This document shows, one piece after another, positions 1-9,828 of a DNA stretch of 64,000 bases. Both the position numbers and the translations under genes were made by a program. Positions within the stretch are counted from its first letter, which is position 1; the number at the start of each line of letters is the position of its first letter. The notes beneath the pieces were generated by a model that was not told the origin of the DNA, ran no database searches, and saw only the letters and a program-made list of their open reading frames with translations. The stretch comes from Haloferula luteola. Its GTDB lineage: Bacteria; Verrucomicrobiota; Verrucomicrobiia; Verrucomicrobiales; Akkermansiaceae. The DNA lies in assembly GCF_014201715.1 (NCBI RefSeq), contig NZ_JACHFD010000020.1, positions 1-64,000 on the forward strand. Direction: 5' to 3'.

Positions 1-3000
1 AGCAGGTTGCCGTCCGCGTCGTAGCTCGGAACCAGCGCCGCTTGGTCAAACCACAGATAACCGGTATTGACGGAGGTTGCACCCATTTTCTTCGTCTTGA
101 CGGTTTGCCATACGGGTGCCGTCGCATTGTCAACACTCACCCCCTGATAATAGATCTCACCATTCCGGTTGGACTCGATACCATCGACCATCACCGTCCA
201 ATTCGTGGGTGCCCGCCCCAGAGCCAGTCTCTCCGAACCGTGGGTGACCTGCGCCCACTGGTTGAGGGAGTTCGGCGTATAGCTCCGATCACCGATCACC
301 TCCGAGCTACTCAAGAGCCGATTTCCAATGCCGTCGTATGCATAGGCACTATCGAGCTGAGGGATCGCTCCTCCAGCACTATCATACCGGCTCACCGAGG
401 TGACTTCCGAATGGTCGTTGTATCCGATCTCGCGGTAGGAGCCATCCAAATAGGTTTCCTTCTCCCTCCGATTCATGGCGTCGTACTGATAGGCATGGGA
501 AGCCACAGGAGTCGCCGTCGTTCCACCAGCTACCGAAGCGCTCCTCACCCCGAGAATCCTCCCTCCTGCATCGCGATAGCGATCCTCCTGGAACCAAAGC
601 CGCGCCGTGTGACGGGTCTGCACTTGAGACACCCAAGGACTGTTCGCGTCGTAGGCATACTGGTGGTTCTGCGCGCCGTCATCCACTTGCTTCAGCAATC
701 CGGTATTGGCATCATAACTGTACTCCACCGTTCTGACGACCGTGAATCCCGAAACCCAGTGATTGCTGGTCTCCTGCACTTCGTTCAGTCGCCCATAAGA
801 ATCTCTCTCGAAAACAAGTCCCCGCTCGGCGAACAACTGGTGGCTTGTAGAGTGATACATCTCTTTGAGCATCCCCTTCATGGTTTGCTCAGAACTGACC
901 GTCGTGTTGCCTTCCACGAATCGGTAATGCTCAGTGCCCCGGCTCGCCTGCGCGACTTGGTAGACCCTTCCCATTCGATCGTAGGTGGGACTTCCCCCAT
1001 AGAACATCGTCAAATCCGGGGTCGTATCCGAATAATTGACTCCAATCAGGTGACCCGACCCATTGACTCCATCGGAATAGGTGTAGGTGGCCGAAACTCC
1101 TCGGGCCCAGGTTCTGACACTCACTTTCCCAGAAGGATAGTAGGAGTAACTCACCCCTTGATTTGCCGCATCCTTCTTTTGCAACAACAATCCCGTTCCG
1201 GCTTGGTACACCCAGGTTGTTTGGTCGGAGGTCGACCCCGAGCGCCAGGTCCACATGCGATCTTTGACGCCAAACTCATCGTATCCGTACGTCACCCGAT
1301 AACCGGCGGTTCCGGTCTCTTCAATCAACTGCCCCAAAGGTGAGTAGCGGTAGATTCTGGTGGTCCCGTCCGGGTATTGAATTTTTGAGGTCAATCCCGA
1401 GGAGGTATGGCTCGGCCCATAGGTTTCGTAGCGCGTCACCTTACCGCGATCGTCCGTGGTGGCCGCAACCGATCCGTCAGCTTGGTAACTGCGGCGCTTG
1501 ACCGCACCACGCGCGGAGATTTCCGTCACGATCCGCCCCAAACCATCATATTCCCAAGTGTCAGGTTGGCTTTGCTCTGGAGTTTGGCGGGACAGCAACA
1601 AGCCATTCCGATTCACCGTCACGACTGCGTTGCTTGCTCCACCTCCGACGGTGGAAACCGTGACTGTCTTGTTGGCCCAATCCACGAGCTCCGTGGACTC
1701 AGTCGTGGCCCCTGTCGGTGCGACTTGCACGTTCCAGGACGCCCAGCCATCCGCAAACTCGTTGAGACAACGCTTGCTTAGGGTCTCCAAGAAGCTGCCA
1801 CTGCTGCCGTCGATCCCATCGTAGACTCGCTGGGCATTCACCTCCCACCAGTCGTCACCTTCCTTGACGTAGTAGCTCAGGCGTGCTGTCAGCGAGTCCC
1901 GCGATAGGATCGCCAATCCTCCGCCATCAAAATCCTCTCCACTGTACTCCACCCCGTTTCCTGAAAGGTCCAAATCCACATTCTGATAAAAATCTCCTTT
2001 CGGGGAGACGCGTCTCTCCAGACGCCGAGTTCCGGGTAAATAAAAGAAGTTTTCGGTCACTTCGCCGGTGCCGGTCGGACTCGGTGTTCTTTCTTCCACC
2101 ACTCGTCCGGCACCATCAGTCTGAGTGAGCACATAGCGCGGCGAATTGGACAAATCATCACCAACCCTGCGCGTCACCACCTGATGCCCGTTGGAGAGAA
2201 GGGCATAGCTGTAGACCTCATCGACCGTCCCGGACCCCGTCCTTGAAACCAGGTCGCCGCTCAAATTTCGGCTAGTCAACTCCGTGATTCCACCTGGGCG
2301 GGTCACCAAAACATCGCGTCCCCCATTCAAATAGCTCGTTCGAATCACCGCGCCGGCAGCATTGACGCTCGCCACTTCCCGGCCAGCGGCATCCTTCACT
2401 ATTTGCTTCCGAGCGACCTGATCGCCCCCTGTCGTGGTCGTGATCGTGGTCAACCCCTGATAATCGTAGCTCGTCACCACATCGGGCTGTACCCCCGACA
2501 CTCCGACCTTGGTTTGGGAGACGAGACGCCCGGATTGGTCGACAACGACGCGTTGCTCCTCGCCGTTCTCACTCCAAAACGCGGTTTCATATCCTGAAAT
2601 GGCCTCTTTCTTAAAAAGGATTCTGCTGGCAAGCAGAGTCACGGTGCCACCCGATCCCTCCGTGAAATCCCAGGTTTTGCCGATGACTTCCCGGGGATGT
2701 TCGTTGCTCCAAAGGACAGGGTATTCGTAGGTCCTCACCGTCGCGATCTTCCAGTCCCCTGATCCATCGACGACATGAAATTCCTCCCGAAGCAATTTGC
2801 CGTAGGCATCGATGATTCTTACTTCCCGAGACCCCCGATGGGGCCGAACGACCGATCCCTGCAGGACTTTCACACGAACTTGGCGCAGGTAGGCACCCAT
2901 CGTCGGAGAGGTTCCCGAAAATGAACTGGGGGTGAAAACCCCGGAAGAAAAGTTCCCTCGTTCATAGCCCACCACGGAGCCATTCCCCTCCTCATCGACG

Positions 3001-4964
3001 GAGCCAGCGAAGCTTCCGACCCACCGTCCGAAAGTCTTTACTCCCGCAGAAATGGAGCCATCGGTATCATTCGAAACGTAGCTGAAAGAAAGTCCGTTCG
3101 AGACCATCTCCGAGAGCTCATTGGAAGCATCTGCCGATTCGCTGGATCTCGTCCAAAAGATGCTTTTTGCTTTTGGGAGCCAAGCGGAATCCACACCCGC
3201 ATCCGCCAACCATCCCCGAAGATCGCTTTCGTTTCCGTCGACCGGCTCATTGTCGGAGGTAAAACTGACCTCTTCGACTTCGAAATTTTGAATATTCGAG
3301 AGGATCCCATTTTTGAAGGTCCTTTCCTGACTCTTCACGATGTTCATTCCCACGCGGCTGTATGCAACCTCCACTAGTTCGTATCCTGCCGTCGAAGTCG
3401 ACACCGTCCACGGTTCGGCCGGCGGGGTTGTCGGTCCGTCCAGCCATGGCCGCACGATGGTCTTCAGTCGATGCTTCCAAAGACGGTTTGAGTTCGTGAG
3501 ATCCGTGTAGTCATCGTAGTAGGAATATGCCTCCCAGCGCCCATCCGGGCGAACCACGGAAAGAACCCTTCCCAAAACATCCGGGTGGGGATTCCACTGC
3601 GTCGTCAGCCAGGTGGAATCGGAGTCGTACACCCACCGTTCGCGGCGAAACTTCGCTCGATCATAAACGACGTTCGAGGCATCTCTCTTGAGTTGGAAAG
3701 AGGTGGTTTCCTGCGTCTTCGAGATCAGCGCACCGTCTCGTCGAGTTTCGTCAACATCAGTGCGCTCCCATTCATGGAGATTCGAATTGTAGGTAAAAAC
3801 ACTCGCAAGCTCCCGAATCAAGGCCCCTCCTTCAGACACGATTTGGCATGAGCTTCCATCATTGGAGGTTCTCAAATAGGTCGTCACCTCCGTTTCACCG
3901 TTGGGGTGATGCCGTGTGATCTGAATCCCTCCATAGTGCACCGACGCTAAAATCGTGATCGGTAAGACCTCCAAAGTGAAATAGGGACTTCCCGTCAGCG
4001 TCGACGGCGACCCCAACGTATAATCCCCCTCCCCATAACACTCGACTTTGAAGCCACCAGTAGGAAATGAAGTAACCACCGCGAGTCGGCGGAAATTGGA
4101 AAGCTCCTTGATCACCGAGCCCACTTTGAAGACATGCAGAGTCCCGCCAATCTCGGAACGGTCCCCCACCGTCAGCTTGGAGACATCCGCTAAAGTCTGC
4201 GAGATTTCCCCATTGAGCTTCAGCCAACCCATATTCATCCCTCCTGAAGCCTCAGTTTCCCCCAATCGCAAAAGCAGGCTAAGCTGGGAAGGAGTGATCG
4301 AGGTCGGCATGCCATTGGCCATCGGGCCTGCATCCTGCGCCGAATTGGGCAGTGACGCGGGCGAAGCATCATCCGTGGTGGAAGAATCTTCGCCGTTCTC
4401 AGCCTCGGGGGAATCGCCAGAGCAGCTCTGACAGGTCGCGGAAGGGTCCTCCACCACCATCACCCTGACATTCATCTTCACATTCCCGGAACCCGAACCG
4501 ACTTCCAAGGTCCCATTCGAACTCGTCTGAAGATCGCTCCAGTCTCCCCACGAACTTCCATTCCACAATTGGTAGTTGGCTTGGATGAGATAGCCACATC
4601 CGACCTCAAATGTGACGGCAGCAAACGCCGAGCAACTCACTTCGCTCGCGGATGCCGTGGATGTCACTTCGGCAACCGCAAAAGTAGGCTTGTCGACCTC
4701 CACTTCAACTTCCCGGATCGGCGTCGAAATCTCGGCAGCCCCCAGGACTGGACCTCCCGCCGACGTCACCCCATTGAAGTTCACGGTAGCACTTGTGGAC
4801 TCGTTCGCGTCCGCCGCTCCCACACTTCCCGCCATCGAGAACCGGACATTTACGGTATTGGAGTCTTCAGCCGCACAGGTCCCACAAGCCGCCATGGCTC
4901 GATCGATCGAGATAGAAAACAAGGCGAGCGCCGAAAGGCCCAACCCGAATCGTTTGAATATCAT
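1..4964 (-). CDS. Secreted RHS/YD-repeat protein, 3' end outside window
   Basis: Reading the minus strand from the ATG at 4964 gives an uninterrupted frame to the window edge, at least 1654 residues. It opens with a signal peptide (MIFKRFGLGLSALALFSISI, cleavage near AMA-ACG), followed by a Ser/Glu/Asp-rich linker near residue 180. From about residue 800 there are many YD-type repeats such as TYGYDEFG, WEYDGLGRIV, YSYDANTG, YQYDAMNRRE, YAYDGIGNRL and YDADGNL, the last at the window edge. RHS proteins form a beta-cocoon that encapsulates a C-terminal effector or variable tip; that end is not in the window, so the cargo is unknown. The small Ca-repeat gene 61 bases upstream on the same strand is probably co-transcribed. 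I confirmed the frame by translating several stretches, including 4964-3900, about 3660-1000 and 50-1. Plus-strand frames here look like shadows. Confidence 0.93.
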   Translation of the reverse strand, partial: MIFKRFGLGLSALALFSISIDRAMAACGTCAAEDSNTVNVRFSMAGSVGAADANESTSATVNFNGVTSAGGPVLGAAEISTPIREVEVEVDKPTFAVAEVTSTASASEVSCSAFAAVTFEVGCGYLIQANYQLWNGSSWGDWSDLQTSSNGTLEVGSGSGNVKMNVRVMVVEDPSATCQSCSGDSPEAENGEDSSTTDDASPASLPNSAQDAGPMANGMPTSITPSQLSLLLRLGETEASGGMNMGWLKLNGEISQTLADVSKLTVGDRSEIGGTLHVFKVGSVIKELSNFRRLAVVTSFPTGGFKVECYGEGDYTLGSPSTLTGSPYFTLEVLPITILASVHYGGIQITRHHPNGETEVTTYLRTSNDGSSCQIVSEGGALIRELASVFTYNSNLHEWERTDVDETRRDGALISKTQETTSFQLKRDASNVVYDRAKFRRERWVYDSDSTWLTTQWNPHPDVLGRVLSVVRPDGRWEAYSYYDDYTDLTNSNRLWKHRLKTIVRPWLDGPTTPPAEPWTVSTSTAGYELVEVAYSRVGMNIVKSQERTFKNGILSNIQNFEVEEVSFTSDNEPVDGNESDLRGWLADAGVDSAWLPKAKSIFWTRSSESADASNELSEMVSNGLSFSYVSNDTDGSISAGVKTFGRWVGSFAGSVDEEGNGSVVGYERGNFSSGVFTPSSFSGTSPTMGAYLRQVRVKVLQGSVVRPHRGSREVRIIDAYGKLLREEFHVVDGSGDWKIATVRTYEYPVLWSNEHPREVIGKTWDFTEGSGGTVTLLASRILFKKEAISGYETAFWSENGEEQRVVVDQSGRLVSQTKVGVSGVQPDVVTSYDYQGLTTITTTTGGDQVARKQIVKDAAGREVASVNAAGAVIRTSYLNGGRDVLVTRPGGITELTSRNLSGDLVSRTGSGTVDEVYSYALLSNGHQVVTRRVGDDLSNSPRYVLTQTDGAGRVVEERTPSPTGTGEVTENFFYLPGTRRLERRVSPKGDFYQNVDLDLSGNGVEYSGEDFDGGGLAILSRDSLTARLSYYVKEGDDWWEVNAQRVYDGIDGSSGSFLETLSKRCLNEFADGWASWNVQVAPTGATTESTELVDWANKTVTVSTVGGGASNAVVTVNRNGLLLSRQTPEQSQPDTWEYDGLGRIVTEISARGAVKRRSYQADGSVAATTDDRGKVTRYETYGPSHTSSGLTSKIQYPDGTTRIYRYSPLGQLIEETGTAGYRVTYGYDEFGVKDRMWTWRSGSTSDQTTWVYQAGTGLLLQKKDAANQGVSYSYYPSGKVSVRTWARGVSATYTYSDGVNGSGHLIGVNYSDTTPDLTMFYGGSPTYDRMGRVYQVAQASRGTEHYRFVEGNTTVSSEQTMKGMLKEMYHSTSHQLFAERGLVFERDSYGRLNEVQETSNHWVSGFTVVRTVEYSYDANTGLLKQVDDGAQNHQYAYDANSPWVSQVQTRHTARLWFQEDRYRDAGGRILGVRSASVAGGTTATPVASHAYQYDAMNRREKETYLDGSYREIGYNDHSEVTSVSRYDSAGGAIPQLDSAYAYDGIGNRLLSSSEVIGDRSYTPNSLNQWAQVTHGSERLALGRAPTNWTVMVDGIESNRNGEIYYQGVSVDNATAPVWQTVKTKKMGATSVNTGYLWFDQAALVPSYDADGNL

Positions 4965-5025
4965 GAGACTATTGAAAATAAAGATACAAAAATGAACCGT
5001 GGGCGGAGAACCCACTGCCCCACGC

Positions 5026-5883
5026 CTAATCCAGCGGACTCCAGATCTGAATGGAGGTCGCCGCGGCAAAAGGGAGGGAATCGGAAACGTTGGGAGTCGC
5101 ATCCACGCCGTCAGGAATGCCATCTCCATCAGAATCAGGATTCCATGGATCAGTCCCATTCAAGATTTCCTGGGCATTGCTCACTCCGTCACCATCCAGG
5201 TCGTCATTTCCGGTGTCGATACCCAGCTGATAAGCTTCCAAGTTGCTCAGCCCGTCTCCGTTGAAGTCACTGGCTCCATCCGTTGAAAGGTTGGGATCCA
5301 GATCATGGAGCGTCTCCCACCAGTCGGGAATGCCGTCCCCATCCGAGTCGAGACTTTCAAAGCGAAGAGAGAAGCATGCCTTGAGCTGGGCAAGATTAGC
5401 GATTCCGTGATTGGAATCGTCGGCCGCATTGGCAGTCCAAGGATAGTAAAACGAAGCATTCGCAGGATCCTGAGTGCCGTTTGCAGCCAGTTCTGCGCTG
5501 AGCCAATCCTCGGCGGCCGCGTGCAGTCCATCGTAGAATGGAGCTGAGATCGCTTTCAACTGGCCCACCAAGAGCGGTGCATACTCCGTTGCCAAAGCCG
5601 GATCGGATGAGGATTTCTCCCAACCCGACAAGGCACGCCCCGGCCCCACCAATTGGTCCTCGATCTCGTAAGCAAGAGCCGGATGGGTGACCATCAACGT
5701 TTCCAACGCCCTTTTGGCCATCCACTTTGCCTGTCCTAGGTTCGCAGGACCCATGGGATTCGCGGTTTCCCCGTTTACCACCGGAGGATCCGTATCCCAC
5801 CACTCTGGAGGATTCGCACTCGCGAGGCTCCAACTCAAACACCCGCCTGCGATAAGCACTCGACCCAATCGGGAGACTTTCAT
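5026..5883 (-). CDS. Exported protein with thrombospondin type-3-like Ca-binding repeats
   Basis: This 285-residue protein starts at the ATG at 5883 ([14 protein letters not shown]), chosen because it gives a compact signal peptide ending near ASA-NPP; a longer frame with 28 more residues is open upstream. After a helical middle (residues about 30-170) the C-terminal third carries acidic repeats: [36 protein letters not shown] and [12 protein letters not shown]. Such DxDxDG units bind calcium in thrombospondin type-3 and related bacterial surface proteins. It lies 61 bases upstream of the RHS gene on the same strand, so the two probably form a transcription unit; a shared role at the cell surface is inference. 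No enzymatic motif is visible. Confidence 0.82.
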   Translation of the reverse strand: MKVSRLGRVLIAGGCLSWSLASANPPEWWDTDPPVVNGETANPMGPANLGQAKWMAKRALETLMVTHPALAYEIEDQLVGPGRALSGWEKSSSDPALATEYAPLLVGQLKAISAPFYDGLHAAAEDWLSAELAANGTQDPANASFYYPWTANAADDSNHGIANLAQLKACFSLRFESLDSDGDGIPDWWETLHDLDPNLSTDGASDFNGDGLSNLEAYQLGIDTGNDDLDGDGVSNAQEILNGTDPWNPDSDGDGIPDGVDATPNVSDSLPFAAATSIQIWSPLD

Positions 5884-6130
5884 TTTCAATCTTTTTATGA
5901 AGAAGCCCGAGGAGGGAGGAAACATGCGATTTTCCATTGGAAAGCGACGAGAAGATGAAATCCCCATCGCATCCCCCTCAGACCACGTTGTACCGTTTCA
6001 ACGGAGAGCACCTAGCAGGGATTTACCCCTCCATTCATCAGCCCGTTTTGTGACTTAAACCTCTATTCTGTCCTCGCGCAATGAGCTACCCCCAAATCAA
6101 GGGCGAACCGACCTTACAAAAATCATTTAT

Positions 6131-6637
6131 TTACTCATAGTTTCCCATGGAAATATCGCCCTGGGCTTGATCCAATATCACCGTGCCTTTCAGAAGGGTG
6201 TTTCCATCGACGGTCAAAGAGCCTTGATCGATGGTCACATCCACAGCGGTGAAACTCGCCGAAGAGGTCGCCCCATCGATCTCAAAGAGAGGGGGAGCGA
6301 CATCCAGATCCTCCGCCGCAAAGATGCGAAATTGCCCGTTTTGACTGTCAATCCAATTACCCAAGAAGACCGTAACAGGCTGACCCCAAAGGACCAATCC
6401 GCCATCCCAATAACCTGGCGCGGATTCAGAAGTATCCGAATGAAGATAGAGAGCCCCGTCAAGGGCGGCCACCTCGCCAGTGGTATTACCTGACATGTCG
6501 TGTGACATAAAATAGGTTTTCAGAGAAGAATCCACAAAAACCCCATCAACAAAAGTGGCGGCACTGGATGGCATTGAAGAAACCATGAAAGCTCCAAACA
6601 TCCATCCCAAACTCCCGAAAATTCGATCCTCCTTCAT
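6131..6637 (-). CDS. Small exported protein of unknown function
   Basis: Starting at the ATG at 6637 the product has 168 residues and a signal peptide (MKEDRIFGSLG followed by a hydrophobic stretch ending SSAATF). The body is rich in short beta-prone segments and ends in DISMGNYE, reminiscent of C-termini of tail-fibre-like or beta-solenoid exported proteins, but I do not recognise a family. A longer frame to 6805 exists; the extra 56 residues are charged and would bury the signal peptide. A strong polypurine AAGGAGG sits inside codons 2-4, where it cannot serve this ATG, so the real start may be further in. The gene and its upstream flank look AT-richer than their neighbours, a possible sign of transfer. 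Confidence 0.55.
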   Translation of the reverse strand: MKEDRIFGSLGWMFGAFMVSSMPSSAATFVDGVFVDSSLKTYFMSHDMSGNTTGEVAALDGALYLHSDTSESAPGYWDGGLVLWGQPVTVFLGNWIDSQNGQFRIFAAEDLDVAPPLFEIDGATSSASFTAVDVTIDQGSLTVDGNTLLKGTVILDQAQGDISMGNYE

Positions 6638-7211
6638 CACCCGAATAACGTTGCACCGATGGATTAATTTAACATCCTCCATCAGGTCAACTTGATTCTT
6701 TGTCTTCGATGGAGAACCCTTCAAAATCCATTGATCAATTTTGAATCTATCAAAATTCCCTGCCATCTCATGATGGGGAAAATCGGCACTGACGTTTCGA
6801 TACACTTTCCGGGGATTCGAGATCGATTTCGATAGGGCCTCGACGCCACATGCCGTCCCGATGCTTCACTTTCCATCTGGGATCGTGGCCTTTCGCCCCA
6901 AGCGATAACCTTCCGCGCCAGCATGCAGATGATTTTTGCCGCTCGGCATCTCGTCTTGGTTCCAAAGCCTCCGTCGACCTTTCCTCCCCGCCGGTCTTTT
7001 GGCGTCTTCACGTCCCGACCTCGCCTGCCCCCTGTCGAACGAACTCACACGGACCGTGGTTTTTCTTCCCTCGCGAGGCGCCCATCGCCCCACCCATCCT
7101 CACTGGGAGGGCTTTGCGGGAGCCTCCGCAGACTGCCAGGGCTCTCAACCCCGCATTTCAGCACCGGTTTCCCTTCCCCAATCCCTTCGAGATCGCTAGA
7201 CCGCGCCCCCC
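6638..7211. other. Gene-poor stretch between divergent genes
   Basis: This 574-base region separates the small exported protein (minus) from rapA (plus). The left 170 bases are AT-rich and probably hold the promoter of the minus gene; no clean -35/-10 pair was found. The right part is GC-rich with several overlapping short frames on both strands, none with a signal peptide, recognisable motif or convincing start. I see no gene, RNA or repeat here. Confidence 0.5.
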
Positions 7212-9821
7212 ATGCAGCTTCCCCGCCCCGGACAACGATGGGTTTCGACTTCGGAACCCGCCCTCGGACTTGGCATCGTCCTCACTGCCGGTGACGGCCG
7301 GGTCGAACTCCATTTTCCAGCGGCTGAAGAAACCCGTCTCTATGCTCTCGACAGTGCACCGGTGGTCCGAGTGCACTTCAAGACCGGAGACTCCGTGGCC
7401 GATCACGAAGGGCGCGAATTTCGAATCACCGGCGTTCGTGAAGAGTCCGGTCGACTGGTCTATCTCGACGGCGATACCGAAGTTCCTGAAGCCGCGCTGC
7501 TCGACACGCTGAGTTTTACCGCGCCGGAAGAACGCCTGCTGGCAGGGATGTGCGACGAGCCGGGAGAGTTCGATCTGCGGCGTCGGGTCCTGGACATGGC
7601 ATCCAAGCTACGTCGCTCCCCCGCCCGCGGGTTTCTGGGGGCTCGTATCGACCTGATTCCTCACCAATTTGCGATCGTCGCAGAGGCGTGTCGTCGCCCT
7701 CACCCCCGTTTGTTGCTGGCCGACGAAGTGGGTTTGGGCAAAACCATCGAAGCCTGCCTGATCCTCCAGCACCTTCACCTGACCGGCCGTGCCGAGCGGG
7801 TTCTCATCTTGGTGCCGGAGCCCCTGCTCCATCAGTGGTTCGTAGAACTGCTCCGCCGCTTCAACCTGCTGTTTGCCTTGTTCGATCAGGAGCGCTGTGA
7901 AGCGATTCTCGCCAATGACCCCGAGGCCAATCCATTCCTCGATTCCCAACTGGTGCTCGCTCCCATCGGCTGGCTGGCCGAGGATGACGATTGGCGGAAC
8001 CAGGCCGCCAACGCCGGTTTCGATCTGTTGATCGTCGATGAAGCCCACCATCTCGAATGGTCTCCCGGAGAGTCGTCGCCGGCCTATGCGGCGGTCGAAG
8101 CATTGGGCGCGTGCATTGCGTCTCTCTTGTTGCTCACGGCCACGCCGACCCAACTGGGACCGGAGGGCCATTTCGCCCGTCTTCGGCTCTTGGATCCAGC
8201 TCGCTACGGCGACCTTTCCGCGTTCCTTGCCGAGGCCGAAGGTTACGAGGCGCTCGTAGAGGAAATCGCCGCGCTTCCCGATGGAGCTCCGGAGGCCCGC
8301 GAAAAGATCGATCGTTTCGGCACCGGCCGGGTGCTGTTCCGCAATACTCGGCGCAAGCTCCAGGGCTTCCCAGTGCGCCGACCCCTCTTGCACCCCTTGA
8401 GCGCCGAGTCGTCGCCCTACACCTGGCTAGCCGATTTGCTAAGACTCCTCCCCGAAGAGGAAAAAGTGCTGCTCATCACCAGCAGCCCGGAAGCAGCCGA
8501 AAGCGTACGCGAAAAGCTCCTCCAAGAAATGGAAGTGGAGTGCACGATTTTCACGGAGGATCTCACCCTTCTACAGCGCGATCGCAATGCTGCCTGGTTC
8601 GCCGACCCCGAGGGAGCAAGGCTCTTGATCTGTTCCGAGATCGGCAGCGAGGGGCGGAATTTTCAATTCGCTCGGCATTTGGTGCTGTTTGGGCTGCCGC
8701 GCGATCCAGAGCTCCTGGAACAACGCATCGGCCGACTCGACCGGATTGGCCAAACCGGCGATATCCATATTCACGTTCCCTACGGGGAAGGAAGTGCATC
8801 TGAACGCCACGCGCGCTGGTTGCATGAGGGCGTCGACGCATTTTCCCAACCCTTGCGCGGCGCTTCGACGCTGGCGGCAGAGTTCCTTCCTGAGCTGGAA
8901 GCCCTGACCGACGAGGATGCGGCCCGTTTCAAAAAACTTCTTCGCCGTAGCCGTCAACGGTCTCAGGAGATCGCCCACCAATTGGACTCCGGTCATGATC
9001 GTTTGTTAGAACTCGCCGCCCCTCCCGCGAGCGACGCGAGCGCCCTGATCGAGCACATTGAGGCCCACGACAACGACCCCGCTTTCGAGCGTTTCATCGT
9101 CCGACTCTTTGACCGGCTGGGCCTCGATGTTTCCGATCTTTTCGTCCGCGCCTATCATTTCGCCCGGGGCCAGCGGCTCAGTGAAGCCTTTGCCGATCTA
9201 CCAGAGGAAGGTTTGTCCGCGACTTTCGATCGCGACACGGCCCTGGCACGGGAGGACCTTGCCTTGCTGACAGCCGACCATCCGATGGTGCGAGGAGCCG
9301 TGGAACATTTCCTGGGCTCGGAATTGGGCAATGCGGCCTTCGCCCGTTGGGAAGGCGGCCGTGGCAAAGGCATTTTGCTCGAAGCCTGCTTCGTTTTGGA
9401 AGTCCCCGCGCCGGGACGACTTCACCTCGATCGATTTCTTCCACCGACCGCGATTCGCGTGATGACCGACCACACCGGAAAAGACCTCTCCGATAAAGCG
9501 GCTCCTGGACCGTTGGCCGGGGGACAGGCGCGAAAACTGGTAACGCAACCGGCGTTCCGCGACCGGGTGCTTCCCACCTTGCTCGATCGAGCCAGGGAGC
9601 TTGCCACCGCCCGCCGGGAAGCCCCTGTCGCGGAGGCTCGCAAAGCCGCCGAAGCCGAGTTCACCGGGGAAATTGCCCGCCTTCGGGATCTCGCCACCCG
9701 CAATCCTCAGGTGCGTCCGGACGAAATCACCACCCTCGAAGCCTTACGCGGTGAGACCTTGGAACACCTCGACCAACCCCGGCTGCGGCTGGACAGCCTG
9801 CGGGTGATCTGGTGTTCCTGA
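7212..9821 (+). CDS. rapA: RNA polymerase-associated SNF2-type ATPase RapA
   Basis: This 869-residue protein matches RapA (HepA), the Swi2/Snf2 ATPase that recycles stalled RNA polymerase. The N-terminus has the RapA Tudor-like region (PGQRWVSTSEPALGLGIVLT, then RLYALDSAPVVRVHF). The helicase core shows motif I ADEVGLGKTIEA near residue 172, a VPEPLLHQW block, motif II DEAHH near residue 279, motif III LLTATPTQLG, and the C-terminal helicase lobe with QRIGRLDRIGQ. The C-terminus LDQPRLRLDSLRVIW also matches the RapA end. It is about 100 residues shorter than the 968-residue E. coli enzyme, mostly in the C-terminal half. It is monocistronic and convergent with the next gene, leaving 7 bases between their ends. 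Confidence 0.93.
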   Translation: MQLPRPGQRWVSTSEPALGLGIVLTAGDGRVELHFPAAEETRLYALDSAPVVRVHFKTGDSVADHEGREFRITGVREESGRLVYLDGDTEVPEAALLDTLSFTAPEERLLAGMCDEPGEFDLRRRVLDMASKLRRSPARGFLGARIDLIPHQFAIVAEACRRPHPRLLLADEVGLGKTIEACLILQHLHLTGRAERVLILVPEPLLHQWFVELLRRFNLLFALFDQERCEAILANDPEANPFLDSQLVLAPIGWLAEDDDWRNQAANAGFDLLIVDEAHHLEWSPGESSPAYAAVEALGACIASLLLLTATPTQLGPEGHFARLRLLDPARYGDLSAFLAEAEGYEALVEEIAALPDGAPEAREKIDRFGTGRVLFRNTRRKLQGFPVRRPLLHPLSAESSPYTWLADLLRLLPEEEKVLLITSSPEAAESVREKLLQEMEVECTIFTEDLTLLQRDRNAAWFADPEGARLLICSEIGSEGRNFQFARHLVLFGLPRDPELLEQRIGRLDRIGQTGDIHIHVPYGEGSASERHARWLHEGVDAFSQPLRGASTLAAEFLPELEALTDEDAARFKKLLRRSRQRSQEIAHQLDSGHDRLLELAAPPASDASALIEHIEAHDNDPAFERFIVRLFDRLGLDVSDLFVRAYHFARGQRLSEAFADLPEEGLSATFDRDTALAREDLALLTADHPMVRGAVEHFLGSELGNAAFARWEGGRGKGILLEACFVLEVPAPGRLHLDRFLPPTAIRVMTDHTGKDLSDKAAPGPLAGGQARKLVTQPAFRDRVLPTLLDRARELATARREAPVAEARKAAEAEFTGEIARLRDLATRNPQVRPDEITTLEALRGETLEHLDQPRLRLDSLRVIWCS

Positions 9822-9828
9822 TATCTCG

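Noticed and set aside
42-2730. Several plus-strand open frames, the longest of 433 codons
   Set aside because: They lie opposite the RHS gene, whose translation shows YD repeats without a break; the plus frames have no motif or signal peptide.
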